DNA of 40,083 nt from Lachnospiraceae bacterium (GTDB lineage: Bacteria; Bacillota; Clostridia; Lachnospirales; Lachnospiraceae), in NCBI GenBank assembly GCA_910575565.1, contig CAJTFL010000031.1, forward strand, positions 1 to 40,083. The letters run 5' to 3'. Position 1 is the stretch's first letter, and each line of letters begins with the position of its first letter. Under the pieces are notes generated by a model. That model made no database searches and was not told where the DNA came from. It saw only the letters and a program-made list of their open reading frames with translations. Below are positions 23,475-31,751 of the stretch, one piece after another. The position numbers were made by a program, and so were the translations under genes.

Positions 23475-24809
23475 ATGTCTTATGTTGACGAAGTATATGA
23501 GCGCGTAGTGGCTCAGAATCCTGGGGAAAATGAATTTCATCAGGCAGTTAAGGAAGTCCTTGATTCCTTAAGGTTAGTGATTGATGCGAATGAAGAAAAA
23601 TACCGGAAGATGGCTCTCTTAGAGCGTTTGACGGAGCCGGAGCGCGTGATCTCTTTCCGTATTCCGTGGGTTGATGATCAAGGGCAGGTTCAGGTAAACA
23701 AAGGCTATCGTGTACAGTTTAACAGCGCTATTGGGCCTTATAAGGGCGGTATGCGTTTCCATCCCTCAGTAAACCAGGGAATTTTAAAGTTTTTGGGTTT
23801 TGAGCAGACGTTTAAAAATTCGCTGACAGGCCTTCCCATCGGCGGCGGCAAGGGCGGAAGCAATTTTGATCCAAAGGGCAAATCGGATCGGGAAGTTATG
23901 GCATTTTGCCAAAGCCTGATGACAGAGCTTCACAAGTATATTGGTGCGGATCAGGATGTTCCGGCTGGGGATATCGGCGTAGGCGGAAGAGAAATTGGCT
24001 TCCTGTATGGACAGTATAAGCGTTTAACCGGCTTATATGAAGGCGTTTTAACTGGAAAAGGGTTAACGTATGGCGGTTCCTTAGCACGTACCCAGGCAAC
24101 AGGTTACGGTCTGGTTTATATTGTTGATGAAATGCTAAAGAAGAACGGCAAGGAGCTGGCAGGAAAGACGGTTCTGGTTTCCGGTTCTGGAAATGTGGCA
24201 ATTTACGCTACGGAAAAGGCACAGCAGTTAGGGGCAAAGGTTGTTGCTTTAAGCGATTCTAACGGCTATGTTTATGATAAGGATGGAATTAAGCTGGATA
24301 TCGTAAAGGAGATCAAGGAAGTTCGCCGCGGCAGAATCAAAGAATACGCCGATCAGGTTCCCGGCGCAGTTTATACGGAAGGAAAAGGCATCTGGACGAT
24401 CCCATGCGATATTGCCCTTCCCTGTGCTACCCAGAATGAGCTGAATTTAGAGGATGCCAAGGCGTTAAAGGCAAATGGCTGCTTTGCCGTAGCAGAGGGC
24501 GCAAATATGCCTTCAACCAGGGAAGCAACGGATTTCTTCTTAGAGAGTGGTATGCTGTTTATGCCTGGGAAGGCAGCAAATGCAGGCGGCGTTGCAACCT
24601 CCGCTTTGGAAATGACCCAGAACAGTGAGCGGTTATCCTGGACTTTCGAGGAAGTGGACAGCAAGCTGCATGACATTATGATTGACATTTTTGCCAAGAC
24701 AGATGATGCTGCAAAGCGTTATGGGGTTCCGGGCAATTATGTGGCGGGAGCGAATATTGCCGGCTTTGAAAAAGTAGTAGACGCAATGATGGCCCAGGGG
24801 ATTGTTTAA
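23475..24809 (+). CDS. gdhA: Glutamate dehydrogenase, NADP-type hexameric
   Basis: Reversible reductive amination of 2-oxoglutarate to glutamate, the main ammonia-assimilation or glutamate-catabolism step. 444 aa, the normal length for the small hexameric family. The substrate-binding block is GPYKGGMRFHPSVNQGILKFLGFEQTFKNSL, with GGGKGGSNFDPKGKSD and QDVPAGDIGVGGREIGFLYGQY. The nucleotide fold is SGSGNVAIYATEKAQQLGAKVVALSDS. Start ATG 23475 with TAGGAGG. Own strong promoter at 23386 and own terminator at 24880; monocistronic. Codon use is that of a highly expressed gene. Confidence 0.97.
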   Translation: MSYVDEVYERVVAQNPGENEFHQAVKEVLDSLRLVIDANEEKYRKMALLERLTEPERVISFRIPWVDDQGQVQVNKGYRVQFNSAIGPYKGGMRFHPSVNQGILKFLGFEQTFKNSLTGLPIGGGKGGSNFDPKGKSDREVMAFCQSLMTELHKYIGADQDVPAGDIGVGGREIGFLYGQYKRLTGLYEGVLTGKGLTYGGSLARTQATGYGLVYIVDEMLKKNGKELAGKTVLVSGSGNVAIYATEKAQQLGAKVVALSDSNGYVYDKDGIKLDIVKEIKEVRRGRIKEYADQVPGAVYTEGKGIWTIPCDIALPCATQNELNLEDAKALKANGCFAVAEGANMPSTREATDFFLESGMLFMPGKAANAGGVATSALEMTQNSERLSWTFEEVDSKLHDIMIDIFAKTDDAAKRYGVPGNYVAGANIAGFEKVVDAMMAQGIV

Positions 24810-24879
24810 TCTGCAAAAAAGAAAATATATTTGGTGATTTTTTCCTTATACCAAGAATAGGAAAGTAAATTAATTATTT

Positions 24880-24936
24880 GGAGTGCCATATTAAGCGAAA
24901 TTAGATAAGATTGCTTAATATGGCATTCCTTTCTAT
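24880..24936 (+). terminator. gdhA terminator
   Basis: GGAGTGCCATATTAAGC pairs with GCTTAATATGGCATTCC (17 bp, one G-U), followed by TTTCTATTT. It lies 71 bp past the gdhA stop. Confidence 0.85.
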
Positions 24937-25007
24937 TTCCGTGAATAATAAATCGAAAGTTCAACGAAGGAAAAGTCAGTTTTTTTTCAGTAAGTTAATG
25001 ATTTATT

Positions 25008-25175
25008 TTACTTGCTTACGTCGTGTACAGGCAAATGCAGTTGTCTATTTTGATAATCTGCCATGCCCGCCTATTTTCAATATAGACAAATGCAGCCGGT
25101 TATCTTGATGGTTCCTCTTTACTTGCATATTTGACATAGGCAAATGCGCATACTATCCCGATAATCTGCTTTATT
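25008..25175 (+). repeat. Degenerate tandem repeat, about 54 bp x 3
   Basis: The core GGCAAATGC (GACAAATGC in the middle copy) starts at 25030, 25085 and 25139, spacings of 55 and 54 bp. GATAATCTGC follows in units 1 and 3, and unit 2 has a related TTATCTTGAT. The TTTACTTGC flank occurs before units 1 and 3. The rest of the 24937-25455 gap holds no gene; a TATAAT at 25353-25358 may be the -10 of the next gene. Confidence 0.6.
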
Positions 25176-25455
25176 CATAGATATTAAGAAAATGTTTGGC
25201 TAACCATCTATTGCATAATATATCGACTAAAGAAAACTGGATAATATGCAGATTATCGTAGGTCATATTCGGTAAACAAATCGGATATCTTGGTTTAATG
25301 AACTTGCCGGAATTTGTGCAAGGTAATACTAGTAATTTTATTTAAAATAGTGTATAATCAATAGAACTCTTACAGAGAACAAAACATATAAAATGATATA
25401 GGATAATCACAGGAAAAATAATCCATTTTCAATGCAAAAAAGAACGGGTGAATGT

Positions 25456-26337
25456 ATGCATAAATTTTTAAAGTCAGTAGGTTTCCGAACGTGCCAAACG
25501 AAAAAAGAGGAAGAAGAATTATTGAGTATGCTGCTGAATGAGGGAGTAAAGACAGAGCGTTTGGTGATCCCTGGCGATGCAGTGTTTGCAGAATATCGAT
25601 GTGAATTGGCTCCTGGCATGGGAATCGGCTTAGTGGGAGAAGAGTGTCCTGATGGGACATTCCATTTAGAGTACTATTTCCCGTATTTGGATGGAGATTA
25701 TATCAGCTCCCAGGAAGAATGCATGATACAGCGGCATACGGAAAGGGAGACGTATGCAGGGATGCTCGATGAATATAAAGTAGGAATCTCCCTGATTTTT
25801 TACGTCACTAATTCCATGGAGTACCGGCAGAGGAAGTTAAATGAAAAACCAAAAAAAGTAAAATCAGTGATGCTTTCCGGCTTGTCTGCAGAGGGGAAAA
25901 TCCTTCTTCCTATTAAGAAGACGGAGAAGCAAATTGAAATGGCAAAGGTAGCTTCCATGAACCGAAACAGTTTATTGGAGGCTGCAAAGCATGGGGATGA
26001 GGATGCCATGGAATCCTTAACGATTGAAGATATTGACTTATATTCCAAGGTTTCCAGGCGTTTGGTTAAGGAAGATGTGTATTCTATTATTGAAACTTGT
26101 TTTATGCCTTACGGAATAGAATGTGACCAATACTCCATCATTGGGGAAATCAAGGACTGCCGAGTGATGGTGAACCGGATTACGAAAGAAGAAATTTATA
26201 ATTTAGCTGTTGACTGCAACGACATCATCTTTAATGTGGGAATTAATAAAAAGGATTTGCTGGGAGAGCCAAAGGCTGGGAGACGGTTTAAAGGGCAGAT
26301 TTGGATGGTTGGGAAGTTAAATTTTGCGGCATCTTAA
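25456..26337 (+). CDS. DUF3881 family protein
   Basis: 293 aa, cytoplasmic, function unknown. The sequence MHKFLKSVGF, the acidic AEYRCELAPGMGIGLVGEE block and the C-terminal VDCNDIIFNVGINKKDLLGEPKAGRRFKGQIWMVG match what I recall as DUF3881, a family largely confined to Lachnospiraceae. The frame is open from 25432, but ATG 25456 (MHKFL) fits the family and has GGGTGA 6 bp upstream. Monocistronic, with its own terminator at 26429. Confidence 0.85.
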   Translation: MHKFLKSVGFRTCQTKKEEEELLSMLLNEGVKTERLVIPGDAVFAEYRCELAPGMGIGLVGEECPDGTFHLEYYFPYLDGDYISSQEECMIQRHTERETYAGMLDEYKVGISLIFYVTNSMEYRQRKLNEKPKKVKSVMLSGLSAEGKILLPIKKTEKQIEMAKVASMNRNSLLEAAKHGDEDAMESLTIEDIDLYSKVSRRLVKEDVYSIIETCFMPYGIECDQYSIIGEIKDCRVMVNRITKEEIYNLAVDCNDIIFNVGINKKDLLGEPKAGRRFKGQIWMVGKLNFAAS

Positions 26338-26428
26338 ATGTGCTGACGGAGATATCCTGCAAGTATCCTGAAAGTCTAAACAGCAGCACACAGCATTGAA
26401 AAATGATAACTGCATATTTTATCGATAT

Positions 26429-26474
26429 GGCGTTTCTTTATCCCAACAGGGAGAATAGGAACGCCGCTTTTTTT
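26429..26474 (+). terminator. Terminator of the DUF3881 gene
   Basis: GGCGTTTC pairs with GGAACGCC, with a further TCCC/GGGA near the tip, followed by GCTTTTTTTG. It lies about 90 bp past the stop. Confidence 0.7.
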
Positions 26475-26499
26475 GATATTAATAATGTTTTTTCATTGT

Positions 26500-26645
26500 A
26501 CTCAAAAATCTACCGTCCGTTCAGCCGCGCCATTCGCAAAAACGTGCCTGTGGCACTCTCCGCTGCTTGCGCAGCTCCTTTTGCTCATAAACGGGCGCTT
26601 CCTCAGTGGAAATCGATAAAGGAAAATTCGTGCGAACACAATTGA
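26500..26645 (+). repeat. Dispersed repeat copy 4 (internal deletion)
   Basis: CTACCGTCCGTTCAGCCGCG, then a gap of about 25 bp relative to copy 3, then ACGTGCCTGTGGCACTCTCC, TTTTGCTCATAAACGGGCGC and GATAAAGGAAAATTCGTGCG. The last hairpin arm is lost. It lies 5.7 kb from copy 3, on the same strand, in the gap before the sigma factor gene. No gene is supported here. Confidence 0.75.
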
Positions 26646-26850
26646 ACCTGAGGTACAGGTTGAAAATATGGCAAATGTTCTTTGAATTAAAAAATAAATT
26701 TTTCTGTCACACAGAGGGAACCATACAGTCTAATTAAACATACGGAAAAAATTTTGCCCAGGAGTGCCGCAAAATTTATGGACAGGAATGATAAGATTTT
26801 CTGTAAATATTCCGTTGCAAATCTCATTCGCACTTCAGAAAAGAGGACCT

Positions 26851-27696
26851 ATGAATCCATTCACCAACGAAGAATTACTGGATCTGATTCAAAAAGCCAC
26901 CGCGGGAGACAAGCCGTCCCTGGAGACGGTGATGCTCAGTGTGCAGGATCTGGTATTCAATCTGTCCCTTCGTATGCTGGGGACCTTTCCTGATGCGGAG
27001 GATGCCTCTCAGGACATTCTTTTAAAGGTCATGACCCATCTGTCATCTTTTAAAGGGGAGAGTTCATTCTCAACCTGGGTATTCCGTATTGCGGTTAATC
27101 ATCTCAAGGACTATAAAAAGCATATGTTCGCCCAGTTTCCTTTAAGCTTTGAATTCTATGGGGATGACATCAAAAATGCCAGGACAGAGGATGTACCGGA
27201 TTTGACCCAGAATGTGGAGCAGGCAATCCTTGCGGAAGAATTGAAACTGTCCTGTACCAATGTGATGTTGCAGTGCCTGGATACCGAGAGCCGTTGTATT
27301 TTCATTCTTGGAACCATGTTCCATGTGGACAGCCGCATTGCCGGGGATATCCTGGGGATCACGCCGGAGGCTTACCGTCAGCGTCTGTCAAGGGTGCGCA
27401 AAAAGATGGCAGATTTTCTGAAAGAATACTGTGGGGAATACGGGAAGGGAAAGTGCCGCTGCGCAGACAGGGTAAACTATGCCATTCAGAGTCATCGGAT
27501 CAATCCCGCACAGCTCTATTTCCAGCCAGCCGCATCTGCCCAGGTGATACTGGATGTAAAGGAAGCCATGGAAGAGATTGATGACCTGTCACAGGAATTT
27601 TCCTTCTGCAGATCTTACCAGTCCCCGGAAAACCTGAAACAGTTTATCAAGGAATTTTTAAACGGGGCTTCGTTTTTTGTTGTCGGGAACAGCTAG
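26851..27696 (+). CDS. RNA polymerase sigma factor, ECF-like sigma-70 family
   Basis: 281 aa from ATG 26851 (MNPFTNEELLDLIQKA), preceded by AGAGGA. The frame is open further upstream but with no second ribosome binding site. Region 2 is seen as MLGTFPDAEDASQDILLKVMTHLSSFKGESSFSTWVFRIAVNHLKDYKK. Region 4 is DILGITPEAYRQRLSRVRKKM. Unlike short ECF factors it has a C-terminal extension of about 90 residues with a CRC pair and RVNYAIQSHRINPAQLYF. No anti-sigma gene is adjacent. It appears to form an operon with the DUF2461 gene, 54 bp downstream. Target promoters unknown. Confidence 0.88.
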   Translation: MNPFTNEELLDLIQKATAGDKPSLETVMLSVQDLVFNLSLRMLGTFPDAEDASQDILLKVMTHLSSFKGESSFSTWVFRIAVNHLKDYKKHMFAQFPLSFEFYGDDIKNARTEDVPDLTQNVEQAILAEELKLSCTNVMLQCLDTESRCIFILGTMFHVDSRIAGDILGITPEAYRQRLSRVRKKMADFLKEYCGEYGKGKCRCADRVNYAIQSHRINPAQLYFQPAASAQVILDVKEAMEEIDDLSQEFSFCRSYQSPENLKQFIKEFLNGASFFVVGNS

Positions 27697-27750
27697 TGTG
27701 CTGGCTCCGTGCATTTTGGAAGAGAGCCTGCAAAGCAGGAAGGAGAATCT

Positions 27751-28434
27751 ATGGATACGCAGTTGATTTTGAGCTATCTGAAAAGCTTAAGTGAAAATAA
27801 TAATCGGGAATGGTACCATGCACATAAGGCAGAATACAAAGAGGCAAACGCCCAGTTTGAGGCACTGGTGCAGGAATTGATTTTGCAGATTGGAAAATTT
27901 GACAGAAGCATTTTGCCTGGAGAGGCGAAAGAACTGACTTTTAAGCTGGTGAGGGATACCCGTTTCAGCCATGACAAGTCACCTTATCATCCGGCATTCC
28001 GGGCGCATATCGGTTCTGGAGGGAAACTGCCTGTGCCGGTCGGATACTATCTGATGATCAAACCAGGGGGACAGTCCTTCCTTGGCGGAGGGCTGTTCGC
28101 GGCTTCGTTCAAAGATGCCACTTCCATGGTTCGGGATCATATCGTGGCAAATGGCGGAGAATGGGAGAGCATCCTTCATGACCCTGAGTTCCAGAAGGAG
28201 TTTTCCGTGCGGGGAACCGCGCTGAAAAATGTGCCCGCCGGTTATGACAGAGAGCATCCGCAAGCGGAGTTTTTGAAGTTTAAAAGCTGGTATCTGGAAT
28301 ATACGGTCAGTGATGATATGGCCGCTGACGGGAAATGGTTTCTGTCAGAGGCAGTACGGCTGTTTCGGATTATGAAACCCTTCAATGATTTTCTTAACCA
28401 GGCATTGAAAGATTTTCAGATGCCTGCAAGATAA
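27751..28434 (+). CDS. DUF2461 domain-containing protein
   Basis: 227 aa, function unknown. Family blocks: LSENNNREWYHAHKAEY near the N-terminus, LTFKLVRDTRFSHDKSPYHPAFRAHIG in the middle and GYYLMIKPGGQSFLGGGLF. ATG 27751 has GAAGGAGAA upstream. The frame is open from 27709 but lacks a site there. No membrane segments. Confidence 0.88.
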   Translation: MDTQLILSYLKSLSENNNREWYHAHKAEYKEANAQFEALVQELILQIGKFDRSILPGEAKELTFKLVRDTRFSHDKSPYHPAFRAHIGSGGKLPVPVGYYLMIKPGGQSFLGGGLFAASFKDATSMVRDHIVANGGEWESILHDPEFQKEFSVRGTALKNVPAGYDREHPQAEFLKFKSWYLEYTVSDDMAADGKWFLSEAVRLFRIMKPFNDFLNQALKDFQMPAR

Positions 28435-28465
28435 AGGGATTTTTTTATAGAGGCGATTCATAATG

Positions 28466-28499
28466 ATATTGGTGACTGGGATCTCCCAGTCACCAATAT
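28466..28499. terminator. Perfect 16-bp inverted repeat after the DUF2461 gene
   Basis: ATATTGGTGACTGGGA and its exact complement are separated by 2 nt, 32 bp past the stop. The downstream tract is only moderately T-rich (TATTCCTAAAT), so termination is likely but not textbook. Confidence 0.55.
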
Positions 28500-28623
28500 T
28501 ATTCCTAAATCATGAATTATACTGCATCCGGCTGGTACGATTATTTTTTAAGAGCCGACTACTACAAAATCCCACCCTCTTCTTTCATATCTTTTTACAA
28601 ATTCTTAAATTTCTTTTAGGGTA

Positions 28624-28676
28624 TTGCATTATCACCTACAAAGTGTTAATATGAATATACACCTACAAAATGTTAA
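28624..28676 (+). promoter_or_regulatory. Promoter and probable BlaI operators of the first blaI-M56 operon
   Basis: -35 TTGCAT (28624-28629), 17 bp, -10 TAATAT (28647-28652). A 17-bp direct repeat CACCTACAAARTGTTAA occurs at 28633-28649 and 28660-28676, 27 bp apart. The TACA...TGTT core resembles the TACA/TGTA core of bla/mec operators. The first copy lies in the promoter spacer and the second spans the start site, ideal for repression. Confidence 0.65.
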
Positions 28677-28693
28677 GATAAAAGGAGGACAAT

Positions 28694-29068
28694 ATGGCGC
28701 AGCAAATTTCTGAATCCGAACTGGTACTAATGAAAATCATCTGGAAGAATGGAGGGGCAGCTTTATACTCTCTCATCATGGAGGAATTGGAAAAAGACAA
28801 GAACGAGTGGAAGAACAACACCGTACTTACATTGCTCTCACGTCTGGGCGAAAAAAAGTTCTTGAAAGTGAAAAAAATTGGCAGACGGAATGAGTATGTG
28901 GCTACGGTAACAGAAGCAGAATACCAGACTATGCAAACCCATAGCTTTCTTAATAAAGTCTATGGCGGGAATGTGAAAAACTTAGTATCAACCTTGTTGC
29001 GGCAGGATATTCTTTCGGCAGACGAATTGAAAGAGATTGAAACATTTTGGAGAAAAGAAAATGAATGA
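28694..29068 (+). CDS. BlaI/MecI/CopY family transcriptional repressor (1)
   Basis: 124-aa winged-helix repressor. ISESELVLMKIIWKNGGAALYSLIMEEL and WKNNTVLTLLSRLGEKKFLKVKKIGRRNEYVATVTEAEY are the family helices. Members are inactivated by proteolysis when the partner M56 peptidase senses a signal. ATG 28694 with AAAGGAGG. It overlaps the start of the M56 gene by 8 bp. Confidence 0.93.
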   Translation: MAQQISESELVLMKIIWKNGGAALYSLIMEELEKDKNEWKNNTVLTLLSRLGEKKFLKVKKIGRRNEYVATVTEAEYQTMQTHSFLNKVYGGNVKNLVSTLLRQDILSADELKEIETFWRKENE

Positions 29069-30815
29069 ATTTGTAAAAATATTATTGTCGCTGTCTGTTT
29101 CCGGCGCACTGTTACTGCTTCTCATTTTGGGATTGAAGCCGCTGTATAAAAACAGGTTCAGCAAGCGTTGGCAGTATTATATCTGGATAGTTGTTGCATT
29201 GCGGTTTTTGCTTCCCTTTACTCCCGATACTACGATTGTTGGGAGCCTGTTTGAAAAGTTCGGCACAGCAGCAATAACGAATGAAATCCCTACAAGCCCT
29301 AATGCACCCATTCCAGTAGATACGGGTAACAAAAAAGCGGAGCCGATACAGACAAACCGGGAAATAACCACCGCTGCCATGCGTGAACCATTTAACAAAT
29401 ATGTCTGCCTGTTTTTTATCTGGTCAGCATTGGCACTGGTTTTATTTGTTCGTAAGATAACGGTTTATCAAGGATTTTTCCAATACATCAAAGCAGGCAG
29501 CACAGAGGTATCGGATATAAAGATTTTGAATCTGCTATCTGATTGTGAAGAAAAATTAAATATTAAGACGAGGGTTGAATTATCCTATAATTCGTTGATT
29601 GCTTCCCCTATTATGATTGGATTCTTTCGACCAAGAATTGTTTTGCCTGTCCGTGAATTGGAAGATAAGGAGTTGTCTTATATTTTTGTGCATGAGCTAA
29701 CCCACTACAAGCAGAGGGATATGTTTTACAAATGGCTGATACAGATTGTTGTGTGCGCCCATTGGTTCAATCCTTTTGTATATCTGCTGGAAAAGGAAGT
29801 GAATAAATCTTGTGAATTGTCATGTGATGAAAAAGTCATAGCTTTGCTTGATGACAAAGAAAAGCGTGAATATGGGGACACATTGATTTCCTTTTTGAAG
29901 TCAAACAATCTCTACAAAAGTTCTTTAGCTTCCGTCACTTTGACAGAGGGAGCAGAACAGCTAAAAGAAAGGCTGGGTGCTATTATGAATTTTAAGAAAA
30001 AGAATAAAGCCGTTGTTATTTTGACAAACGCATTGACACTGTTTCTTGTTATAAGTGCTATTGTTATTGGTGTCTATACGACAAACTCTGGTGCTGCAAA
30101 TGCTCATGCAGCCCTTCTATCTAATCCACAGTTAGACACGGAGGGAAAACCCTCATTGACATTAGATGTGAGCAGTTGTGCGGTAAATGTGCTGCCAGCA
30201 ACAGATAATAAAATTTCTGCTGAATACAACAGCAATGTTTATGATGTGAAGATTGACGAATCAGATGATAGCCGAAAAGTATCTGTTTCCTGCAAAACAA
30301 GCACGAATACAAATGATGAAACCATAAAACTATATATCCCGGATATTGATTATGGGGAAGTGAGTTTAACCGCAGATAGCGCCCATTTAACGTGTGATTT
30401 TATAAGGTCTTGCAACATTGCGGGCAATTTCAATATGGCATCTGTTTTTTTGACTCTGCCGGAGGGTTTTAATGGTTCACTAAACGCAGTAGCAAATAGT
30501 GGGTATTTCCAGCTGATTTCCAAAGATGATTTTAAAAATACTACCACAACCATTACCAATAGCGGAGATTGGGGAGAAATATATACGCCGGAAAATTTTA
30601 CAGAAAGCAACGGGAACTATACGTTTAAGAATGGCACGGGGAACAATGTGATCAATGTGACAAGAAAAGGCTCTGGTATCATGGGAATTTACACTTCGGA
30701 CGCATTTGATTCCTCAAATTTCCCGGAGGAATGGAAAGATTTATGGTCTGATACATGGCAAGGTACACCGTGGGAAGATGACTGGTGGCAGAACAGCTGG
30801 AAAGAGGAAGATTAA
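29061..30815 (+). CDS. M56 family metallopeptidase (BlaR1-like) with beta-rich extracellular tail
   Basis: 584 aa. Membrane segments near 8-27, 38-53, 114-131 and 328-346. The zinc site is HELTH (211-215), with a downstream ELSCDEKV block that carries a further ligand. In BlaR1 a periplasmic penicillin-binding domain is the sensor. Here the C-terminal part (about 365-584) is instead a repetitive beta-rich domain (SLTLDVSSCAVNVLPATDNKI ... VSLTADSAHLTCDF) that resembles DUF4097-type adhesin-like repeats, and it ends in a Trp/Asp-rich tail (DLWSDTWQGTPWEDDWW). No SxxK acylation site is evident, so the ligand is probably not a beta-lactam. Start ATG 29061 overlaps blaI. Confidence 0.9.
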   Translation: MNEFVKILLSLSVSGALLLLLILGLKPLYKNRFSKRWQYYIWIVVALRFLLPFTPDTTIVGSLFEKFGTAAITNEIPTSPNAPIPVDTGNKKAEPIQTNREITTAAMREPFNKYVCLFFIWSALALVLFVRKITVYQGFFQYIKAGSTEVSDIKILNLLSDCEEKLNIKTRVELSYNSLIASPIMIGFFRPRIVLPVRELEDKELSYIFVHELTHYKQRDMFYKWLIQIVVCAHWFNPFVYLLEKEVNKSCELSCDEKVIALLDDKEKREYGDTLISFLKSNNLYKSSLASVTLTEGAEQLKERLGAIMNFKKKNKAVVILTNALTLFLVISAIVIGVYTTNSGAANAHAALLSNPQLDTEGKPSLTLDVSSCAVNVLPATDNKISAEYNSNVYDVKIDESDDSRKVSVSCKTSTNTNDETIKLYIPDIDYGEVSLTADSAHLTCDFIRSCNIAGNFNMASVFLTLPEGFNGSLNAVANSGYFQLISKDDFKNTTTTITNSGDWGEIYTPENFTESNGNYTFKNGTGNNVINVTRKGSGIMGIYTSDAFDSSNFPEEWKDLWSDTWQGTPWEDDWWQNSWKEED

Positions 30816-30849
30816 AAGCAGGTTATAAACTATAAATGAGCAAATATAA

Positions 30850-31242
30850 AAAGTTGCACAAAAAATAAGACATCCTCTGAATCCAGAAGGAAAAGAAATT
30901 TTGGTAAAAAAAGAAGCAATAACATTAACAATGGCAACCGCCTCGGATACAATTAGACTTGTAGTTTTTAACGCACGCTTTTCAGAATCTCAAGCTAAAA
31001 ATGTTGTAGAATATATTGATTCGGCAATCGGTATGTCAGATTCTATTGGTGACGAAGCAGCATATGTATTTGCGGCCCAATTGTATTCTTCCATTGGCTT
31101 TGGTAAATCTTTGCAGAATGCATTTAATCAAGCAATAACAGAACTAATGCTAGAAGGTATCCCCGAAGAAACCACGCCAAAATTATATAGCAAAAAGAAT
31201 GTTACCCCTAATGAGATTATTCTTGTTCAACCAGAGTTATAG
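30850..31242 (+). pseudogene. C-terminal remnant of a CHAT (caspase-like) protease
   Basis: An open frame runs from just after a stop at 30847 to 31242. A TTG at 30901 could start 113 aa, but there is no ribosome binding site. The sequence LVVFNARFSESQAKNVVEYIDSAIGMSDSIGDEAAYVFAAQLYSSIGFGKSLQNAF...LMLEGIPEE is the C-terminal half of a CHAT-type cysteine peptidase as found in bacterial effector proteins. The catalytic cysteine, expected in an NAC motif, is Arg (NAR), and the half carrying the catalytic His is gone. This is a dead fragment, probably of a defence or signalling effector. Confidence 0.65.
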
Positions 31243-31293
31243 ATTCGAATTAGAAAATATTGTAAGCATATACGATTTTGTTCTCGAAACAAA

Positions 31294-31336
31294 TTAAAAG
31301 CAGTTCGTTTTTGCAAAAGAAAACGACTGCTTTTAA
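31294..31336. terminator. Bidirectional terminator between CHAT remnant and rnlB-like gene
   Basis: TTAAAAGCAGT-T-CGTTTT pairs with AAAACG-ACTGCTTTTAA. The arms are A/T-flanked on both sides, so it can end transcripts from either strand. Confidence 0.75.
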
Positions 31337-31346
31337 AAATTCTCTT

Positions 31347-31709
31347 TTAAATTACACATTTCTTTTCTATTAGTTTTTGTTGATAAGACGTAAGCCCTGA
31401 AACATAAAGATAGTCTTTATCGTTTTGTAAATATTCACAAATAAATTTGCGAAGATGAGCTTGCCTTTTCACGGGCATAAACCGAAAAGATTCCCTTACA
31501 AATTCTTTGTGTTCAAAGATACAACTAATAAAACGTTCATCAGTATTTCCACTATGGAGTAATTCATCAAAAATTATTTTACCAGAATAATTCAGTTTCC
31601 GTAAATCATCAGCAATTTCCGTTAAATAGTCAAAAGGAGACTCACATGTCTGAATTAAGACTAGGATTATATTCTGATCTTCTAATTTAATAAAATCATA
31701 TTCTTTCAT
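31347..31709 (-). CDS. RnlB-like antitoxin
   Basis: 120 aa from ATG 31709 with AAAGGAGA upstream; the frame also opens at 31730. The middle block SGKIIFDELLHSGNTDERFISCIF resembles the GEILFDLLxxNGxxxNRF motif of RnlB, the antitoxin of the E. coli RnlA toxin, and the size matches (about 120 aa). A C-terminal Leu/Tyr-rich helix completes it. It lies 42 bp downstream of the RnlA-like gene in the same direction, the same toxin-then-antitoxin order as rnlAB. The assignment is by motif and context, moderately sure. Confidence 0.65.
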   Translation of the reverse strand: MKEYDFIKLEDQNIILVLIQTCESPFDYLTEIADDLRKLNYSGKIIFDELLHSGNTDERFISCIFEHKEFVRESFRFMPVKRQAHLRKFICEYLQNDKDYLYVSGLTSYQQKLIEKKCVI

Positions 31710-31751
31710 TATTACCTGTCTCCTTTCCATAAAAATTTGTTCAAAAATATT

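Noticed and set aside
25008..25175. Possible CRISPR array
   Set aside because: Only three units, too divergent, without constant repeats and unique spacers of equal length; no cas genes.
26403..26645. 80-codon plus-strand frame before the sigma factor
   Set aside because: It covers a terminator hairpin and repeat copy 4 and lacks a ribosome binding site.
28694..30815. Beta-lactam resistance regulator pair (BlaI-BlaR1 in the strict sense)
   Set aside because: No penicillin-binding sensor domain, no beta-lactamase and no mecA-like gene nearby; kept as BlaI/M56 with unknown signal.
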